NCBI RefSeq assembly: GCF_019884785.1
Contig: NZ_CP082326.1
Location: 1,605,355 to 1,669,354, forward strand
DNA length: 64,000 nt
Origin: Crassaminicella profunda
GTDB taxonomy: Bacteria; Bacillota; Clostridia; Peptostreptococcales; Thermotaleaceae
Direction of reading: 5' to 3'
The stretch's first letter is position 1. Each line of letters opens with the position of its first letter. Positions 38,601 to 48,027 of the stretch are shown here, piece by piece. The translations under genes were made by a program, and so were the position numbers. Under the pieces are notes generated by a model. That model had not been told where the DNA came from, ran no database searches, and saw only the letters and a list, made by a program, of their open reading frames with translations.

Positions 38601-39904
38601 AAACTGCTTATGGGTTTGTAAAAAAGTATTTTGAAGAAAAGGAAGTTTTAGTGAATAATCGAGAAATAGATAGACTTTCTCGTGGATGTACAGGAGTAAA
38701 AAGAACTACTGGACAGCATCCTGGAGGGGTTATGGTAGTACCAAATTATAAGGAAATTTTTGATTTTTCACCTATTCAGTATCCGGCAAATGATGGTTCA
38801 TCAGGAGTTATTACGACTCATTTTGATTATCATTCTATCAGTGGTAGGATATTAAAGCTTGATATTTTAGGACATGATGTTCCTACAATTATTAGAATGC
38901 TACAGGATATTACAGGAGTAGACCCTGAACAAATTCCATTAGATGATCAGGAAACCGTGAAGATTTTTACAAGTTTAGAACCTTTAAAAATTAAGGATGA
39001 TGACTTTAAATTTGAAGTAGGTAGTTTAGGTATACCTGAATTTGGAACTAAGTTTGTACGACAAATGTTAGTAGATACAAAACCTACTACTTTTGCTGAA
39101 TTGGTCCGTATAAGTGGATTGTCTCATGGTACAGATGTTTGGTTAAATAATGCTCAGGATTTAGTTAGGCAAAATATTGCTCCTTTAAAAGAGGTGATTT
39201 CTACTCGAGATGATATTATGAATTATTTAATTCATAAAGGATTACCTCCTAAATCTTCCTTTAAAATAATGGAAAAAGTAAGAAAAGGAAAGGGATTAAC
39301 TCCTGAAGATGAAGCAATGATGCATGAAAATGATGTTCCACAGTGGTATGTTGATTCATGCAATAAGATTAAATATATGTTTCCTAAGGCTCATGCTGTT
39401 GCATATGTTATGATGTCTTTTAGAATTGCTTACTTCAAAGTGTATTATCCTTTAGCTTTTTATGCAACTTACTTTACGATAAAAGCTTCAGATTTTGATG
39501 CAGATTTAGTGGTTAAAGGAAAAGAAACAGTCAAGCAAAAAATGAAAGACTTAGAAGAGTTGGGAAACAATGTAACACAAAAAGAGAAAGATTTGTTAAC
39601 AGTATTAGAAGTAGTTTATGAAATGTATTGCAGAGGTTTTGGATTTTTACCAGTAGATATTTATAAGTCTGATTCAGATAAATTTATTTTATCAGGGAAT
39701 AACTTGTTACCGCCCCTTAGAGCATTACAAGGTGTAGGAGAAAATGCAGCTAGGAGTATTTGCCAAAGTAGAAAAGATAGAGAATTTATATCTCTCGAGG
39801 ATATAAGAGAGCGATCAAGAGTTACCAAAACGGTTATTGAAACTCTAAAACAGCATGGTTGTTTAAATGGATTGCCTGATACCAACCAGTTGTCACTATT
39901 TTAG
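35630..39904 (+). CDS. polC: DNA polymerase III, Gram-positive alpha subunit PolC
   Basis: Main replicative polymerase with a built-in proofreading exonuclease, 1424 residues. Domain order: N-terminal region, OB fold (about 225-315), PHP domain starting near 327 (ELHAHTQMSAMDG), DnaQ-type exonuclease from about 415 (FDIETTGLSS, then AHNANFDTSFI), and the rest of PHP. A four-Cys zinc module (about 898-935) and the polymerase core with catalytic Asp residues in PDIDLNF (about 952) complete it. The start is a TTG after AAGGAAAGGGGGA. PolC is restricted mainly to Bacillota and relatives. Confidence 0.98.
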   Translation: MDYSLNKIVKHIAPSINIEIDAVVEKIKYYKETKKLSFMLIPNHIIHRAILDDLKMNVKKNIPFVKEINFNTFYKNIDLEKDDDFKAYWKNVIYALNQSIPSSLAWLKQSKCSLNKETLFLEVENSIGIENLKEKKVDSFIKAMIQSELNKNIKVVFKEHIDLEHDNKDHYLKEKEIETQAIVENMITYQEVAPKKQKQTKNIVTNGECILGKKFNDMITPIPSVNEESGIVAIACEIFDVEWRELKNGKSLCVLSVTDYRGSIAVKLFVKKEQVEGLAEGLKNGKYVKVRGEARYDTFSREIAIMAKDIMKGTPRVRMDNGQKKRVELHAHTQMSAMDGVSSTKSLVKRAKEWGHAAIAITDHGVVQAFPEAMDAAKKHGIKVIYGVEGYLVNDGEPIVINSNEKEIEQCYVIFDIETTGLSSKNDKITEIGAVKIRNNEIIDRFNILVNPEMPIPPKIIELTGITDNMVKDEPTIEEVLPKFLEFIKDVPVVAHNANFDTSFIKQNCSQMGLAFNNPIIDTLRLSKILLPHLKRYKLNVIAKELNVKLENHHRAVDDAEATAHIFIEFLSMLKEKEIRKLSQLNDLYAKSVDVKKLDTFHVIILVKNYTGLKNLYKIISESHIDHFHKRPRIPKSLLSKMREGLIVGTACEAGELYRAILNNKSQREIENIVKYYDYLEIQPIENNQFLIKKGLVKGQEELKEINKEIVTLGERFNKMTVGTGDVHFLDPKDEVYRRILMAGQGFSDADDQAPLYLKTTDEMLEEFKYLGESIALDVVVNNPNRIADMIEEIIPIPEETYPPVIEGAEDDLRNMCYEKAKRIYGEPIPEIVKKRLDRELNSIISNGYAVMYIIAQKLVTKSLADGYLVGSRGSVGSSFVATMSDITEVNPLPPHYICKKCKTSEFILDGSIGSGADLPDKKCPKCNEDYEKNGHDIPFEVFLGFEGDKEPDIDLNFAGEYQPNAHKYTEVLFGEGYVFRAGTIGTIAEKTAYGFVKKYFEEKEVLVNNREIDRLSRGCTGVKRTTGQHPGGVMVVPNYKEIFDFSPIQYPANDGSSGVITTHFDYHSISGRILKLDILGHDVPTIIRMLQDITGVDPEQIPLDDQETVKIFTSLEPLKIKDDDFKFEVGSLGIPEFGTKFVRQMLVDTKPTTFAELVRISGLSHGTDVWLNNAQDLVRQNIAPLKEVISTRDDIMNYLIHKGLPPKSSFKIMEKVRKGKGLTPEDEAMMHENDVPQWYVDSCNKIKYMFPKAHAVAYVMMSFRIAYFKVYYPLAFYATYFTIKASDFDADLVVKGKETVKQKMKDLEELGNNVTQKEKDLLTVLEVVYEMYCRGFGFLPVDIYKSDSDKFILSGNNLLPPLRALQGVGENAARSICQSRKDREFISLEDIRERSRVTKTVIETLKQHGCLNGLPDTNQLSLF

Positions 39905-39906
39905 AG

Positions 39907-39935
39907 TTGCATATTTTCAACGGTTATGCTATAAT
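39907..39935 (+). promoter_or_regulatory. Promoter directly after polC
   Basis: TTGCAT (39907-39912) and a perfect TATAAT (39930-39935) are spaced by 17 bp, starting 2 nt after the polC stop. The first large gene downstream is rimP, about 190 bp on. A terminator-like hairpin begins only about 23 nt after the predicted +1. Confidence 0.65.
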
Positions 39936-39964
39936 CTTACCGATAGACATATAAGATTTTGTGA

Positions 39965-39990
39965 AAAGAGTGGGATATACCCCACTCTTT
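39965..39990 (+). terminator. Terminator-like hairpin in the rimP leader
   Basis: AAAGAGTGGG / CCCACTCTTT, a perfect 10-bp stem with loop ATATAC, is followed by GCTGTTATTTCTT. It can end polC transcripts. It also lies inside any transcript starting from the promoter at 39907-39935. Confidence 0.75.
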
Positions 39991-40127
39991 GCTGTTATTT
40001 CTTACTTTTACGGAATATGAAATTCTGAGTTTTTGAATATAGTAAAAGAATAATGAATGTATATTTTCGAAAGAATATGTATATAGAATGTTACATAGCG
40101 TATGTTAAATAAAAAGGAGGGAGAAGG

Positions 40128-40592
40128 ATGGGAAAGAAACGTGTAACGGACATAGTAGAAGCATTAGTATTACCATTTATTGATGGTACAGAATTAGAGT
40201 TAGTGGATGTAGAGTTTGTAAAGGAAGGGCAAAATTGGTTTTTACGAGTATATATTGATAAACCAGATGGAATAACAATAGATGATTGCCAGCATGTGAG
40301 TGAGAATTTAAGCGAAAAATTAGATGAAGTGGATCCTATTGAACAAAATTATTATCTAGAGGTGTCATCTCCTGGACTTGATAGACCTCTAAAGAAAGAT
40401 AAGGACTTTGAAAGGTATAAAGGTCAAAAGATAGAGGTGCATTTATATCAATCATTAGACGGAAAAAAACAGCTCCAAGGGGAGCTAGTAGGTCTTCAGG
40501 ATGAGTCTGTTGTTTTAAAAATGGATCAAGATAAAGAAATAAAAATACCGAGAGAAAAAGTTTCAAAAGCGAAACTTTCTGTCATTATTTAA
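40128..40592 (+). CDS. rimP: Ribosome maturation factor RimP
   Basis: 154 residues, needed for 30S subunit maturation. Two-domain pattern: an N-terminal alpha/beta domain with LELVDVEFVKEGQNWFLRVYID and SSPGLDRPL, then an SH3-like C-terminal domain. The ATG follows AAGGAGGGAG. As in many bacteria it heads the nusA-infB operon. Confidence 0.96.
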   Translation: MGKKRVTDIVEALVLPFIDGTELELVDVEFVKEGQNWFLRVYIDKPDGITIDDCQHVSENLSEKLDEVDPIEQNYYLEVSSPGLDRPLKKDKDFERYKGQKIEVHLYQSLDGKKQLQGELVGLQDESVVLKMDQDKEIKIPREKVSKAKLSVII

Positions 40593-40610
40593 AAGGGAGG
40601 TGTACAATAA

Positions 40611-41669
40611 ATGAATGGGGAATTTATTGAAGCTTTAGATCAGATTCAAAAGGAAAAAGGGATTGCGAAGGATATTTTGATTGATGCTATTGAAGCGGCA
40701 TTGATCTCTGCGTACAAAAGAAATTATGGGACTTCACAAAATGTGAAAGTGTATATTAATAGAGAAAATGGAGAAGTTCGAGTATTTTCAGTAAAAAATA
40801 TTGTTGAAACAGTTGAAACTGAATTATTAGACATTAGTGTTGAGGATGCAAAAGAAATTGATAGTAATTATGAAGTTGGAGATGTAGTAGAAAAGGAAGT
40901 TACACCTAAAAATTTTGGTAGAATTGCTGCGCAAACAGCAAAACAAGTAGTTGTACAGAGGATTCGAGAAGCTGAAAGAGGAATCATTTATGATGAATTT
41001 GTAAATAGGGAAAGTGAGATTGTTACTGGTATTGTTCAAAGAATTAGTAAGGGAAATGTATTTATTAATCTTGGAAGAACAGAAGCAGTACTTACCCCTT
41101 CAGAACAAATACCTGGAGAAGTTTACAAACATAATGATAGAATAAAAACATATATTATTGAGGTAAAAAAGACAACAAAGGGGCCTCAAATTCTTGTTTC
41201 AAGAACACATCCAGGTTTGGTAAAGCGATTATTTGAATTGGAAGTTCCTGAAATTCATGATGGGATTGTAGAACTAAAAAGCATTTCAAGAGAAGCTGGT
41301 TCAAGAAGTAAAATTGCAGTATACTCACATGATGAGAATGTTGATCCTGTAGGAGCATGTGTGGGACACAAGGGAGCAAGAGTACAGGCTATTGTAGATG
41401 AACTAAAAGGTGAAAAAATAGATATCATAAAATGGAATGACGATCCAGAAGAATTAATTGCAAGTGCATTAAGTCCATCAAAGGTATTGAAAGTTATTGT
41501 AAAAGAAAGTGAAAAAACTGCCCTAGTTGTTGTTCCTGACTATCAATTATCATTAGCAATTGGTAAGGAAGGACAAAATGCGAGATTAGCAGCAAAACTA
41601 ACAAATTGGAAAATAGATATTAAGAGTGAGTCCCAATATGAAGAGGCTATGAAAGAAATAGAAGAATAG
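40611..41669 (+). CDS. nusA: Transcription termination/antitermination protein NusA
   Basis: 352 residues. An N-terminal RNA-polymerase-binding domain (1-125) is followed by an S1 domain (about 135-200, GIVQRISKGNVFINLG) and two KH domains with GHKGARVQAI and IGKEGQNARLA. It lacks the acidic C-terminal repeats of E. coli NusA, the usual Gram-positive state. The ATG follows AGGGAGGTG. Confidence 0.97.
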   Translation: MNGEFIEALDQIQKEKGIAKDILIDAIEAALISAYKRNYGTSQNVKVYINRENGEVRVFSVKNIVETVETELLDISVEDAKEIDSNYEVGDVVEKEVTPKNFGRIAAQTAKQVVVQRIREAERGIIYDEFVNRESEIVTGIVQRISKGNVFINLGRTEAVLTPSEQIPGEVYKHNDRIKTYIIEVKKTTKGPQILVSRTHPGLVKRLFELEVPEIHDGIVELKSISREAGSRSKIAVYSHDENVDPVGACVGHKGARVQAIVDELKGEKIDIIKWNDDPEELIASALSPSKVLKVIVKESEKTALVVVPDYQLSLAIGKEGQNARLAAKLTNWKIDIKSESQYEEAMKEIEE

Positions 41670-41682
41670 GAGGTATTCTGGA

Positions 41683-41955
41683 ATGAAAGTTAGAAAAATA
41701 CCCCTAAGACAGTGCATTGGATGTATGGAACAAAAACCTAAAAAAGAATTGATTCGTATTGTTAAGTCTAAAGATGGAGACATTAAACTTGACATAACGG
41801 GAAAAGGTAACGGCAGAGGCGCTTACATATGTAACAATATTGAATGTTTTAAAAAAATGGAAAAAAGAAAAGCATTGAATAGAGCTTTTCAACAGGAAAT
41901 AGATAAAGAAATATATAATCAACTACATGAGGAACTTATAAAAAGTGGAAAATAA
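41683..41955 (+). CDS. rnpM: RNase P modulator RnpM (YlxR)
   Basis: 90 residues of the YlxR (DUF448) family, recently described as an RNA-binding modulator of RNase P. Key features are RQCIGCMEQKPKKELIR with a Cys pair and the GRGAYIC motif. It overlaps the next gene by 11 nt, matching the conserved nusA-ylxR-ylxQ-infB order. Confidence 0.92.
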   Translation: MKVRKIPLRQCIGCMEQKPKKELIRIVKSKDGDIKLDITGKGNGRGAYICNNIECFKKMEKRKALNRAFQQEIDKEIYNQLHEELIKSGK

Positions 41956-42295
41956 AGTTCTTTCATTTTTAGGATTAGCACAGCGCTCTGGAAATTTAGT
42001 AACGGGTGAAGATACCTGTGCAGCGTATGTAAAAAAGAATGCCGTTAAATTAGTGCTTATTGCAAATGATGCATCAGATAATACAAAGAAAAAGTTTCAA
42101 GATATGGCGGATTTTAGAAATATTAAGTGTGTAATCTATGGAGATAGACAAAAATTATCACAGGCTGTGGGCAAACCAAATAGAGCGGTTTATGGAATAA
42201 AAGATACAGGGCTTGCAAAAAAAATTTCTTCTCTTATTGAAGAAGTGAAGGATGGTTCAAATAATTTAGGGGGTGAGCGAACATGTCAAAAGTAA
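41945..42295 (+). CDS. YlxQ, L7Ae-family RNA-binding protein
   Basis: 116 residues of the L7Ae/L30e/S12e/Gadd45 fold. Typical features are [17 protein letters not shown] at the start and [17 protein letters not shown]. These small proteins bind kink-turn-like RNA. The start is a GTG inside the 3' end of rnpM, and its stop lies beyond the infB ATG, so three genes overlap in a coupled chain. Confidence 0.9.
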   Translation: MENKVLSFLGLAQRSGNLVTGEDTCAAYVKKNAVKLVLIANDASDNTKKKFQDMADFRNIKCVIYGDRQKLSQAVGKPNRAVYGIKDTGLAKKISSLIEEVKDGSNNLGGERTCQK

Positions 42296-44307
42296 GAGTA
42301 TATCAATTAGCTAAAGAATTAGAAGTCTCTAGCAAAGAAATGATTAATAAATTAGCTGAACTTGATATTATTGTAACAAATCATATGAGTGCGTTAGATG
42401 AAGAGACAGTAGAAATAATAAAAGAACTTTACAAGGAAACAACTAAAGAAGTAGAAGAAACGACTGAGGAAAAAATTGAAACGAACAAAATTTCAAATAA
42501 AAAAAGCTCTAAGAAAGCAAAGGAAGTTTCAGAAATAGAGGAAAAAGAACATGATGAAGAAGCTATAATTATTCCTGAAACAATTATGGTACAGGAGTTT
42601 GCTAATAAAATTGGAAAAAGTGTATCAGAAATCATTACAAAATTAATTGGATTAGGTATTTTTGCTTCAGCAAATCAAAATATTGATTTTGAGATAGCTC
42701 ATTCAATTGCTTTAGATTTTGGAATGAATGTTCAAAAAGAAGAAGCTAAAGAAGATGATGAGTTTGGTTTAGAGGAAACACCAGATCGTCCAGGAGATTT
42801 AAAAGAGAGATCACCTGTAATTACTGTAATGGGGCACGTTGACCATGGGAAAACTTCACTTCTTGATGCAATTAGAAATACACATGTTACTTCAAGAGAA
42901 GCTGGTGGAATCACACAGCATATAGGTGCTTCAGAAGTAAGAGTAAATGGCAAGAAAATTGTATTCCTAGATACACCAGGGCATGCTGCATTTACATCTA
43001 TGAGAGCAAGAGGAGCTAGTATAACAGACATAGCTATTTTGGTTGTTGCAGCAGATGATGGTGTGATGCCTCAAACATTAGAAGCAATCAGCCATGCTAA
43101 GGCTGCTGATGTTCCAATTATTGTAGCTTTAAATAAAATTGATAGACCTAATGCTAACCCAGATCGAGTAAAACAAGAATTATCAGAAAACGGTGTTTTA
43201 ATTGAAGAATGGGGTGGAGATACTATATGTGTTCCTGTCTCTGCATTAAAAGGGGAAGGTATTGATAATTTATTAGAAATGATTCTACTTGTAGCAGAAA
43301 TGCAGGAGTTAAAAGCAAATCCTAATAAGTTAGGAATGGGTACTGTAATTGAAGCAAAACTAGATAAAAGTAGAGGTCCTGTAGCCACTATGCTTGTACA
43401 AAATGGAACATTAAAGGTTGGAGATTCTATTGTAGCAGGTGCAGCTTATGGTAGAATTCGTGCTATGATTAATGATAAGGGAAAAAATATTAAAAAAGCA
43501 GGTCCAGCAACAGCTATTGAAATTTTAGGTTTATCTGATGTACCTAAAGCAGGAGATAGTTTTAATGCGGTGAAAGTAGATAAAGTAGCTCGACAAATTG
43601 TTGAAAAAAGACGTGCAAAAATTAGAGAAGAAAATTTAAATGCAACAGCAAAAGTATCCTTAGAAGATTTATTTAAGCATATACAAGAAGGGGAAGTAAA
43701 AGAGTTAAATATTATCGTAAAAGCAGATGTTCAAGGTTCTGTTGAAGCTGTAAAGCAGTCATTTATGAAATTGAGTAATGATGAAGTGAAGGTAAAAATG
43801 ATTCATGGTGGTGTAGGAACTATTACTGAATCAGATATTATGCTTGCTTCTGCTTCTAATGCGATTATTATAGGATTTAATGTAAGACCTTCATCTACAG
43901 TAACTAGTTTAGCAAAAAGAGAGAGTGTGGATTTAAGAACATATAGAATTATATATGAAGCAATTGCTGATGTAGAAGCTGCTATGAAAGGTATGCTTGA
44001 TCCAGAATATAAGGAAGTAGTACTCGGAAAAGTTGAAATAAGAGCAACTTTCAAGGTACCAGGAGTAGGAACTATTGGTGGAGCGTATGTACAAGAAGGA
44101 AAAGTAACAAGAAATGCACAAGTAAGATTAGTACGTGATGGAATTGTAATATTTGAAGGGGCTATATCATCTTTAAAAAGATTTAAGGATGATGTAAAAG
44201 AAGTAGCTACAGGCTATGAATGTGGAATAGGTCTTGAAAATTATAATGATATCAAAGAAGGCGATATTGTTGAGCCATATATTATTGAGGAAATAAAAAG
44301 AGCATAA
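42283..44307 (+). CDS. infB: Translation initiation factor IF-2
   Basis: 674 residues. A helical N-terminal IF2_N unit (1-50) and a charged Lys/Glu linker are followed by a second IF2_N-like unit (about 100-150). The GTPase domain has GHVDHGKT near residue 184, DTPGHAAF and NKID. Domains II-IV end the protein. The linker is much shorter than in E. coli. The ATG follows GGGGGTGAG. Confidence 0.98.
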   Translation: MSKVRVYQLAKELEVSSKEMINKLAELDIIVTNHMSALDEETVEIIKELYKETTKEVEETTEEKIETNKISNKKSSKKAKEVSEIEEKEHDEEAIIIPETIMVQEFANKIGKSVSEIITKLIGLGIFASANQNIDFEIAHSIALDFGMNVQKEEAKEDDEFGLEETPDRPGDLKERSPVITVMGHVDHGKTSLLDAIRNTHVTSREAGGITQHIGASEVRVNGKKIVFLDTPGHAAFTSMRARGASITDIAILVVAADDGVMPQTLEAISHAKAADVPIIVALNKIDRPNANPDRVKQELSENGVLIEEWGGDTICVPVSALKGEGIDNLLEMILLVAEMQELKANPNKLGMGTVIEAKLDKSRGPVATMLVQNGTLKVGDSIVAGAAYGRIRAMINDKGKNIKKAGPATAIEILGLSDVPKAGDSFNAVKVDKVARQIVEKRRAKIREENLNATAKVSLEDLFKHIQEGEVKELNIIVKADVQGSVEAVKQSFMKLSNDEVKVKMIHGGVGTITESDIMLASASNAIIIGFNVRPSSTVTSLAKRESVDLRTYRIIYEAIADVEAAMKGMLDPEYKEVVLGKVEIRATFKVPGVGTIGGAYVQEGKVTRNAQVRLVRDGIVIFEGAISSLKRFKDDVKEVATGYECGIGLENYNDIKEGDIVEPYIIEEIKRA

Positions 44308-44334
44308 TAACTACCAAAGGAAGGTGGTTTTTAC

Positions 44335-44709
44335 ATGGGATATCAAAGAACAAATAGAATTAGTGAAGAAATAAAAAAGCTAGTGAGTACAATGATCAGG
44401 AATGAATTAAAAGATCCACGTATATCAACTTTAACAAGTATTGTAGAGGTAGACGTGACAAGAGATTTAAGATATGCAAATATTTTTATTAGTGTATACG
44501 GATCCCAAGAAGAAAAAGAAAATACCATAAAAGCATTGAAAAGTGCTTCTGGGTTTATACGTAAAGAAATTGGGAAAAAATTAAAATTAAGATATACGCC
44601 TGAGCCTATATTCAATATAGATACTTCTATAGAAAAAGGAATATATATGTCAAATTTAATTAATAAAGTAAGCAAGAAGGATATTTCAGATGAAAAAGAA
44701 GACAACTGA
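44335..44709 (+). CDS. rbfA: Ribosome-binding factor A
   Basis: 124 residues of a KH-like 30S maturation factor. The start [17 protein letters not shown] and the DPRIS...[17 protein letters not shown] block are diagnostic. The ATG follows AAGGAAGGTGG. The last 20 nt overlap nrnA. Confidence 0.96.
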   Translation: MGYQRTNRISEEIKKLVSTMIRNELKDPRISTLTSIVEVDVTRDLRYANIFISVYGSQEEKENTIKALKSASGFIRKEIGKKLKLRYTPEPIFNIDTSIEKGIYMSNLINKVSKKDISDEKEDN

Positions 44710-45658
44710 TATGAAGGAAGCTTTAGATACTATTTATAAGGCAGATAATATTCTTATTCTTCCTCATATTCTTCCTGATGGAGATACGGTTGGTTCATCT
44801 ATAGCATTATATCTAGCATTAAAAAAAATAGGTAAGCGTCCTTTTATTTTATTAGATGAGGAACTACCTTATAATATTCAATTTTTGCCATGTGAATATA
44901 TTCTTAATAGGATAGATGAGCCTTTAAGATTCGATTTGACTATATCTATTGATTGTAGTGATATGGATAGATTAGGTGCTAGAAATGAATATATTCATAA
45001 GGCGAAAAATAGTTTAAATATAGATCATCATATAACGAATACTTATTTTGCAGATATAAATGTTGTTGATCCTAAAGCTGCTGCAACAGGCGAAATCGTA
45101 TATTTCTTTATTAAAAATTTAGGAGTGCCTATCACAAAGGATATTGCAACTTGCCTATATACTGCATTATCCACAGACACCGGGAGTTTTAAATATGATA
45201 ATACATCAGCACAAACCCATAGGATTGTAGCTGAATTATTTGAAAAAAATGTTGATTTAAATTTTGTGACTACACAAGTTTATCAAAATAAACCTCTGCA
45301 TAAAGTAAAGTTGTTATCAGAAGTTTTAAATACTCTTGAACTTTATTTTGATAAAAAGTTAGCTATTTTATGTATTACGAAAGAAACGATAGAAAAAGTG
45401 GGAGTAAAAACGGAAGATACGGATGGAATTATTGAATTTGCACGAGATATTAATGGCGTTGAAGTAGGGGTATTGTTAAAAGAAATGGGAAAAGATAAAA
45501 TAAAAGTAGGTTTCAGAGCAAAATATGATGTGGATGTAAGTAAAATAGCAGCCCTCTTTCACGGAGGAGGACACAAAAAAGCTTCTGGATGTACGATTCA
45601 TGATAGTATTGAAAATGCAAAACAGTTGATTATTAAAACGATGGAAAATTATTTGTAG
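44690..45658 (+). CDS. nrnA: Oligoribonuclease/pAp phosphatase NrnA (DHH family)
   Basis: 322 residues. The DHH domain has [17 protein letters not shown] and the namesake NIDHHITN; the DHHA1 domain ends with [11 protein letters not shown]. Homologues degrade nano-RNA and dephosphorylate 3'-phosphoadenosine 5'-phosphate, and some also cleave pApA. It takes the slot of ylxP next to rbfA. The first ATG lies in rbfA with AAGGA about 9 nt upstream; an ATG at 44711 is an alternative. Confidence 0.93.
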   Translation: MKKKTTDMKEALDTIYKADNILILPHILPDGDTVGSSIALYLALKKIGKRPFILLDEELPYNIQFLPCEYILNRIDEPLRFDLTISIDCSDMDRLGARNEYIHKAKNSLNIDHHITNTYFADINVVDPKAAATGEIVYFFIKNLGVPITKDIATCLYTALSTDTGSFKYDNTSAQTHRIVAELFEKNVDLNFVTTQVYQNKPLHKVKLLSEVLNTLELYFDKKLAILCITKETIEKVGVKTEDTDGIIEFARDINGVEVGVLLKEMGKDKIKVGFRAKYDVDVSKIAALFHGGGHKKASGCTIHDSIENAKQLIIKTMENYL

Positions 45659-45666
45659 GTGATAAT

Positions 45667-46560
45667 TTGAAGGGAATCATCAATATTTTAAAACCGCCGA
45701 ATATGACTTCACATGATGTTGTCTATTCTATAAGAAGGATTCTAAAAACAAAAAAAGTAGGGCATACAGGAACCCTCGATCCAATGGCAGCAGGTGTACT
45801 GCCTATTTGTATTGGAAGTGCAACAAAAATAAGTGGATATCTTTTAAACGATCAGAAAAAGTATAGATGTGAAATGATTTTAGGGCATAATACAGATACA
45901 CAGGATCGTTGGGGAAAAATTATTAATACTCGTCCTGTAAATGTAGATGAAAAAGATATTATAAATGTATTTCATTCATTTAAGGGAGAGGTATATCAAA
46001 TACCTCCTATGTATTCTGCACTAAAACATAAGGGAAAAAAATTATATGAGTTAGCTCGTGAAGGAAAAGAAATTCATAGAGAACCTAGGAAAATAATGAT
46101 TTATGAACTTGACATTATTAAAATTGATGGGAATGTTATTCTCTTTGATGTACTTTGTTCGAAGGGGACTTATGTAAGAACTTTATGTGATGATATTGGA
46201 AATACCTTAAATTGTGGTGCATATATGTCGTTTCTACTAAGAACAGAAAGTGGTAAATTCAAATTAAATGATACAGTCACGTTAGAAAAATTAGAAAATT
46301 TATCTGTTGAAGAAATAAATTCTAATTATATGTTTCCTATGGATTATCCACTTAGAGATATGCCTAGAGTAAATATAAAGAAGCAATCAGAAAAGTACTT
46401 ACGAAATGGTAATAATATTTATATGAAGAATATTGCGTCTTACGATTCTTTAAAGGATGAAATGATGGTAAGATTATATGTAGAAAATCAATTCATTGCA
46501 CTAGGAATGGTAAAAAAGGATGAAGAATTGTATATTGATATTCATAGAGTATTTGTCTAA
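45667..46560 (+). CDS. truB: tRNA pseudouridine(55) synthase TruB
   Basis: 297 residues; makes the pseudouridine at position 55 in the T-loop of tRNAs. The catalytic Asp lies in VGHTGTLDPMAAGVLP near residue 39, and the KPPNMTSHD lead is typical. The PUA-like tail is divergent. The start is a TTG with AGGTGAT upstream, 8 nt after nrnA. Confidence 0.96.
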   Translation: MKGIINILKPPNMTSHDVVYSIRRILKTKKVGHTGTLDPMAAGVLPICIGSATKISGYLLNDQKKYRCEMILGHNTDTQDRWGKIINTRPVNVDEKDIINVFHSFKGEVYQIPPMYSALKHKGKKLYELAREGKEIHREPRKIMIYELDIIKIDGNVILFDVLCSKGTYVRTLCDDIGNTLNCGAYMSFLLRTESGKFKLNDTVTLEKLENLSVEEINSNYMFPMDYPLRDMPRVNIKKQSEKYLRNGNNIYMKNIASYDSLKDEMMVRLYVENQFIALGMVKKDEELYIDIHRVFV

Positions 46561-46572
46561 AGGGGAAAGATT

Positions 46573-47499
46573 ATGGAAATTATAACTTCACTCAATCATA
46601 TTGAAATAGATGGGAATACAGGTGTTGCATTAGGGAACTTTGATGGGGTTCATATAGGACATCAAACATTAATTATAAAGCTAGTAGAAGCTTGTAAAAA
46701 AAAAGGTTTGAAAAGTGTTGTTTATACTTTCAAAAATCATCCTAGAACCCTAACGTCTCGAAATGGAGCACCAAAGAAAATTATATCTTTTGAAAAAAAA
46801 ATTAGGTTATTAGGTCGTCTTGGTGTTGATTATATGGTTTGTGTTGATTTTGATGATTACCAAAGAAGCCTAAGTCCTGAAAAATTTGTGAAAGAAATCT
46901 TAAAGGATCAGCTAAAAATGTCTTATGGTGTTGTTGGATTTAATTATCATTTTGGGTATAAGGCTCAAGGGAATACAGAACTTCTTTATGAGTTAAAAGA
47001 AAAATATGATTATGAATTGATGATTGTAAAAGCTATAAAAATACAAGATGAAGTTGTTAGCAGTACAAAAATTCGAGAAATTATAAAGGAAGGAAATATT
47101 CCTAAAGTCAATTTATTTTTAGGAAGAAACTATTCTATTTCAGGGAAAGTAGTCCATGGAAATGGAATTGGAAAAGAATTATTAGGCTTTCCAACTGCTA
47201 ATATTGATATAAGCAAGAATCATATTTTACCTAGTTCAGGAGTGTATTTTACCAAATGTATAGTTGATAATAAGATATATAATAGTATTACAAATATAGG
47301 ATATAAGCCAACTATAGGAAGTGAAACTATAAGTGTAGAGCCACATATTTTAAATTTCACTGGTAATTTATACAATCAAGAGATCAAAATTATATTCTAT
47401 CAAAAATCTAGAGATGAAGTGAAGTTTAATAATACTCAAGAATTAATCCAGCAAATTCATAAAGATGTAGAAAAAGCAAAAAAGTTTTTTAATATATAA
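46573..47499 (+). CDS. ribF: Bifunctional riboflavin kinase/FAD synthetase RibF
   Basis: 308 residues. The N-terminal nucleotidyl-transferase domain contains LGNFDGVHIGHQTLI, and the C-terminal kinase domain (from about 185) contains GKELLGFPTANI and GVYFTKC. It converts riboflavin to FMN and FAD. It is the last gene of the rimP operon, adjacent to truB as usual. Confidence 0.96.
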   Translation: MEIITSLNHIEIDGNTGVALGNFDGVHIGHQTLIIKLVEACKKKGLKSVVYTFKNHPRTLTSRNGAPKKIISFEKKIRLLGRLGVDYMVCVDFDDYQRSLSPEKFVKEILKDQLKMSYGVVGFNYHFGYKAQGNTELLYELKEKYDYELMIVKAIKIQDEVVSSTKIREIIKEGNIPKVNLFLGRNYSISGKVVHGNGIGKELLGFPTANIDISKNHILPSSGVYFTKCIVDNKIYNSITNIGYKPTIGSETISVEPHILNFTGNLYNQEIKIIFYQKSRDEVKFNNTQELIQQIHKDVEKAKKFFNI

Positions 47500-47506
47500 G
47501 TTTTTA

Positions 47507-47535
47507 TTTACAATAAAGGTCTTATATGATAGAAT
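47507..47535 (+). promoter_or_regulatory. Sigma-A promoter for rpsO
   Basis: TTTACA (47507-47512) and TAGAAT (47530-47535), 17 bp apart, start 8 nt after ribF. The predicted transcript begins about 80 nt before the rpsO ATG. Confidence 0.65.
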
Positions 47536-47539
47536 CTAA

Positions 47540-47618
47540 TGTGTTGAAGAACCAAAGCTACGTACTACGATTCACCAACGTATTACTTGGCTTTTGGGGA
47601 TAATATAAGAGGAGGTGA
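47540..47618 (+). promoter_or_regulatory. Structured rpsO leader, candidate S15 autoregulatory site
   Basis: The leader pairs CCAAAGC near 47552 with GCTTTTGG near 47591 (one bulge). Inside this it pairs TACGT with ACGTA. The Shine-Dalgarno site AGGAGGTG follows directly. S15 is known to repress its own mRNA through leader structures in several bacteria, with different folds in different groups. The assignment here rests on position and foldability. Confidence 0.45.
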
Positions 47619-47623
47619 AAAGT

Positions 47624-47893
47624 ATGTCAATGAATAAAGAAAAGAAACAAACTATCATTGATGCACATAAAGTACATGAAGGTGATACAGGTTCTCCTGA
47701 AGTTCAAGTTGCTATATTAACAACTAGAATTAATGAGTTAAATGAGCATTTAAAAGTTCATAAAAAGGATCATCATTCACGTCGTGGACTTTTAAAAATG
47801 GTAGGTAAAAGAAGAAACTTATTAAATTATTTAAAAGACAAAGACATTGAAAGATACAGAAGTATCATTCAAAAACTAGGTCTAAGAAAGTAA
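47624..47893 (+). CDS. rpsO: 30S ribosomal protein S15
   Basis: 89 residues, the normal family length. The S15 signature is present with [23 protein letters not shown] and [12 protein letters not shown]. The ATG at 47624 follows AGGAGGTG at good spacing; an in-frame GTG at 47615 overlaps that site. It binds 16S rRNA and starts platform assembly. Confidence 0.98.
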   Translation: MSMNKEKKQTIIDAHKVHEGDTGSPEVQVAILTTRINELNEHLKVHKKDHHSRRGLLKMVGKRRNLLNYLKDKDIERYRSIIQKLGLRK

Positions 47894-47906
47894 TATTTAC
47901 TAAACT

Positions 47907-47934
47907 GAGCGGGAATATCCCGCTCTATTATTTT
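47907..47934 (+). terminator. Terminator after rpsO
   Basis: GAGCGGGA / TCCCGCTC with a 3-base loop, followed by TATTATTTT, starts 14 nt after the stop. The T-run is interrupted, so some read-through into pnp is plausible. Confidence 0.8.
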
Positions 47935-48027
47935 ATTTGAATGATATAGAGGATTTTTCGTAAACGTGTAGGAAATAATATAAAGGACGTCGAATAAATT
48001 TAATAAGTTATAAGGAGGAGGTAAACA

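Noticed and set aside
39936-39948. Sigma-D (sigma-28) promoter suggested by CCGATAGA
   Set aside because: No TAAA-type -35 element lies 14-16 bp upstream; the overlapping sigma-A promoter is far better.
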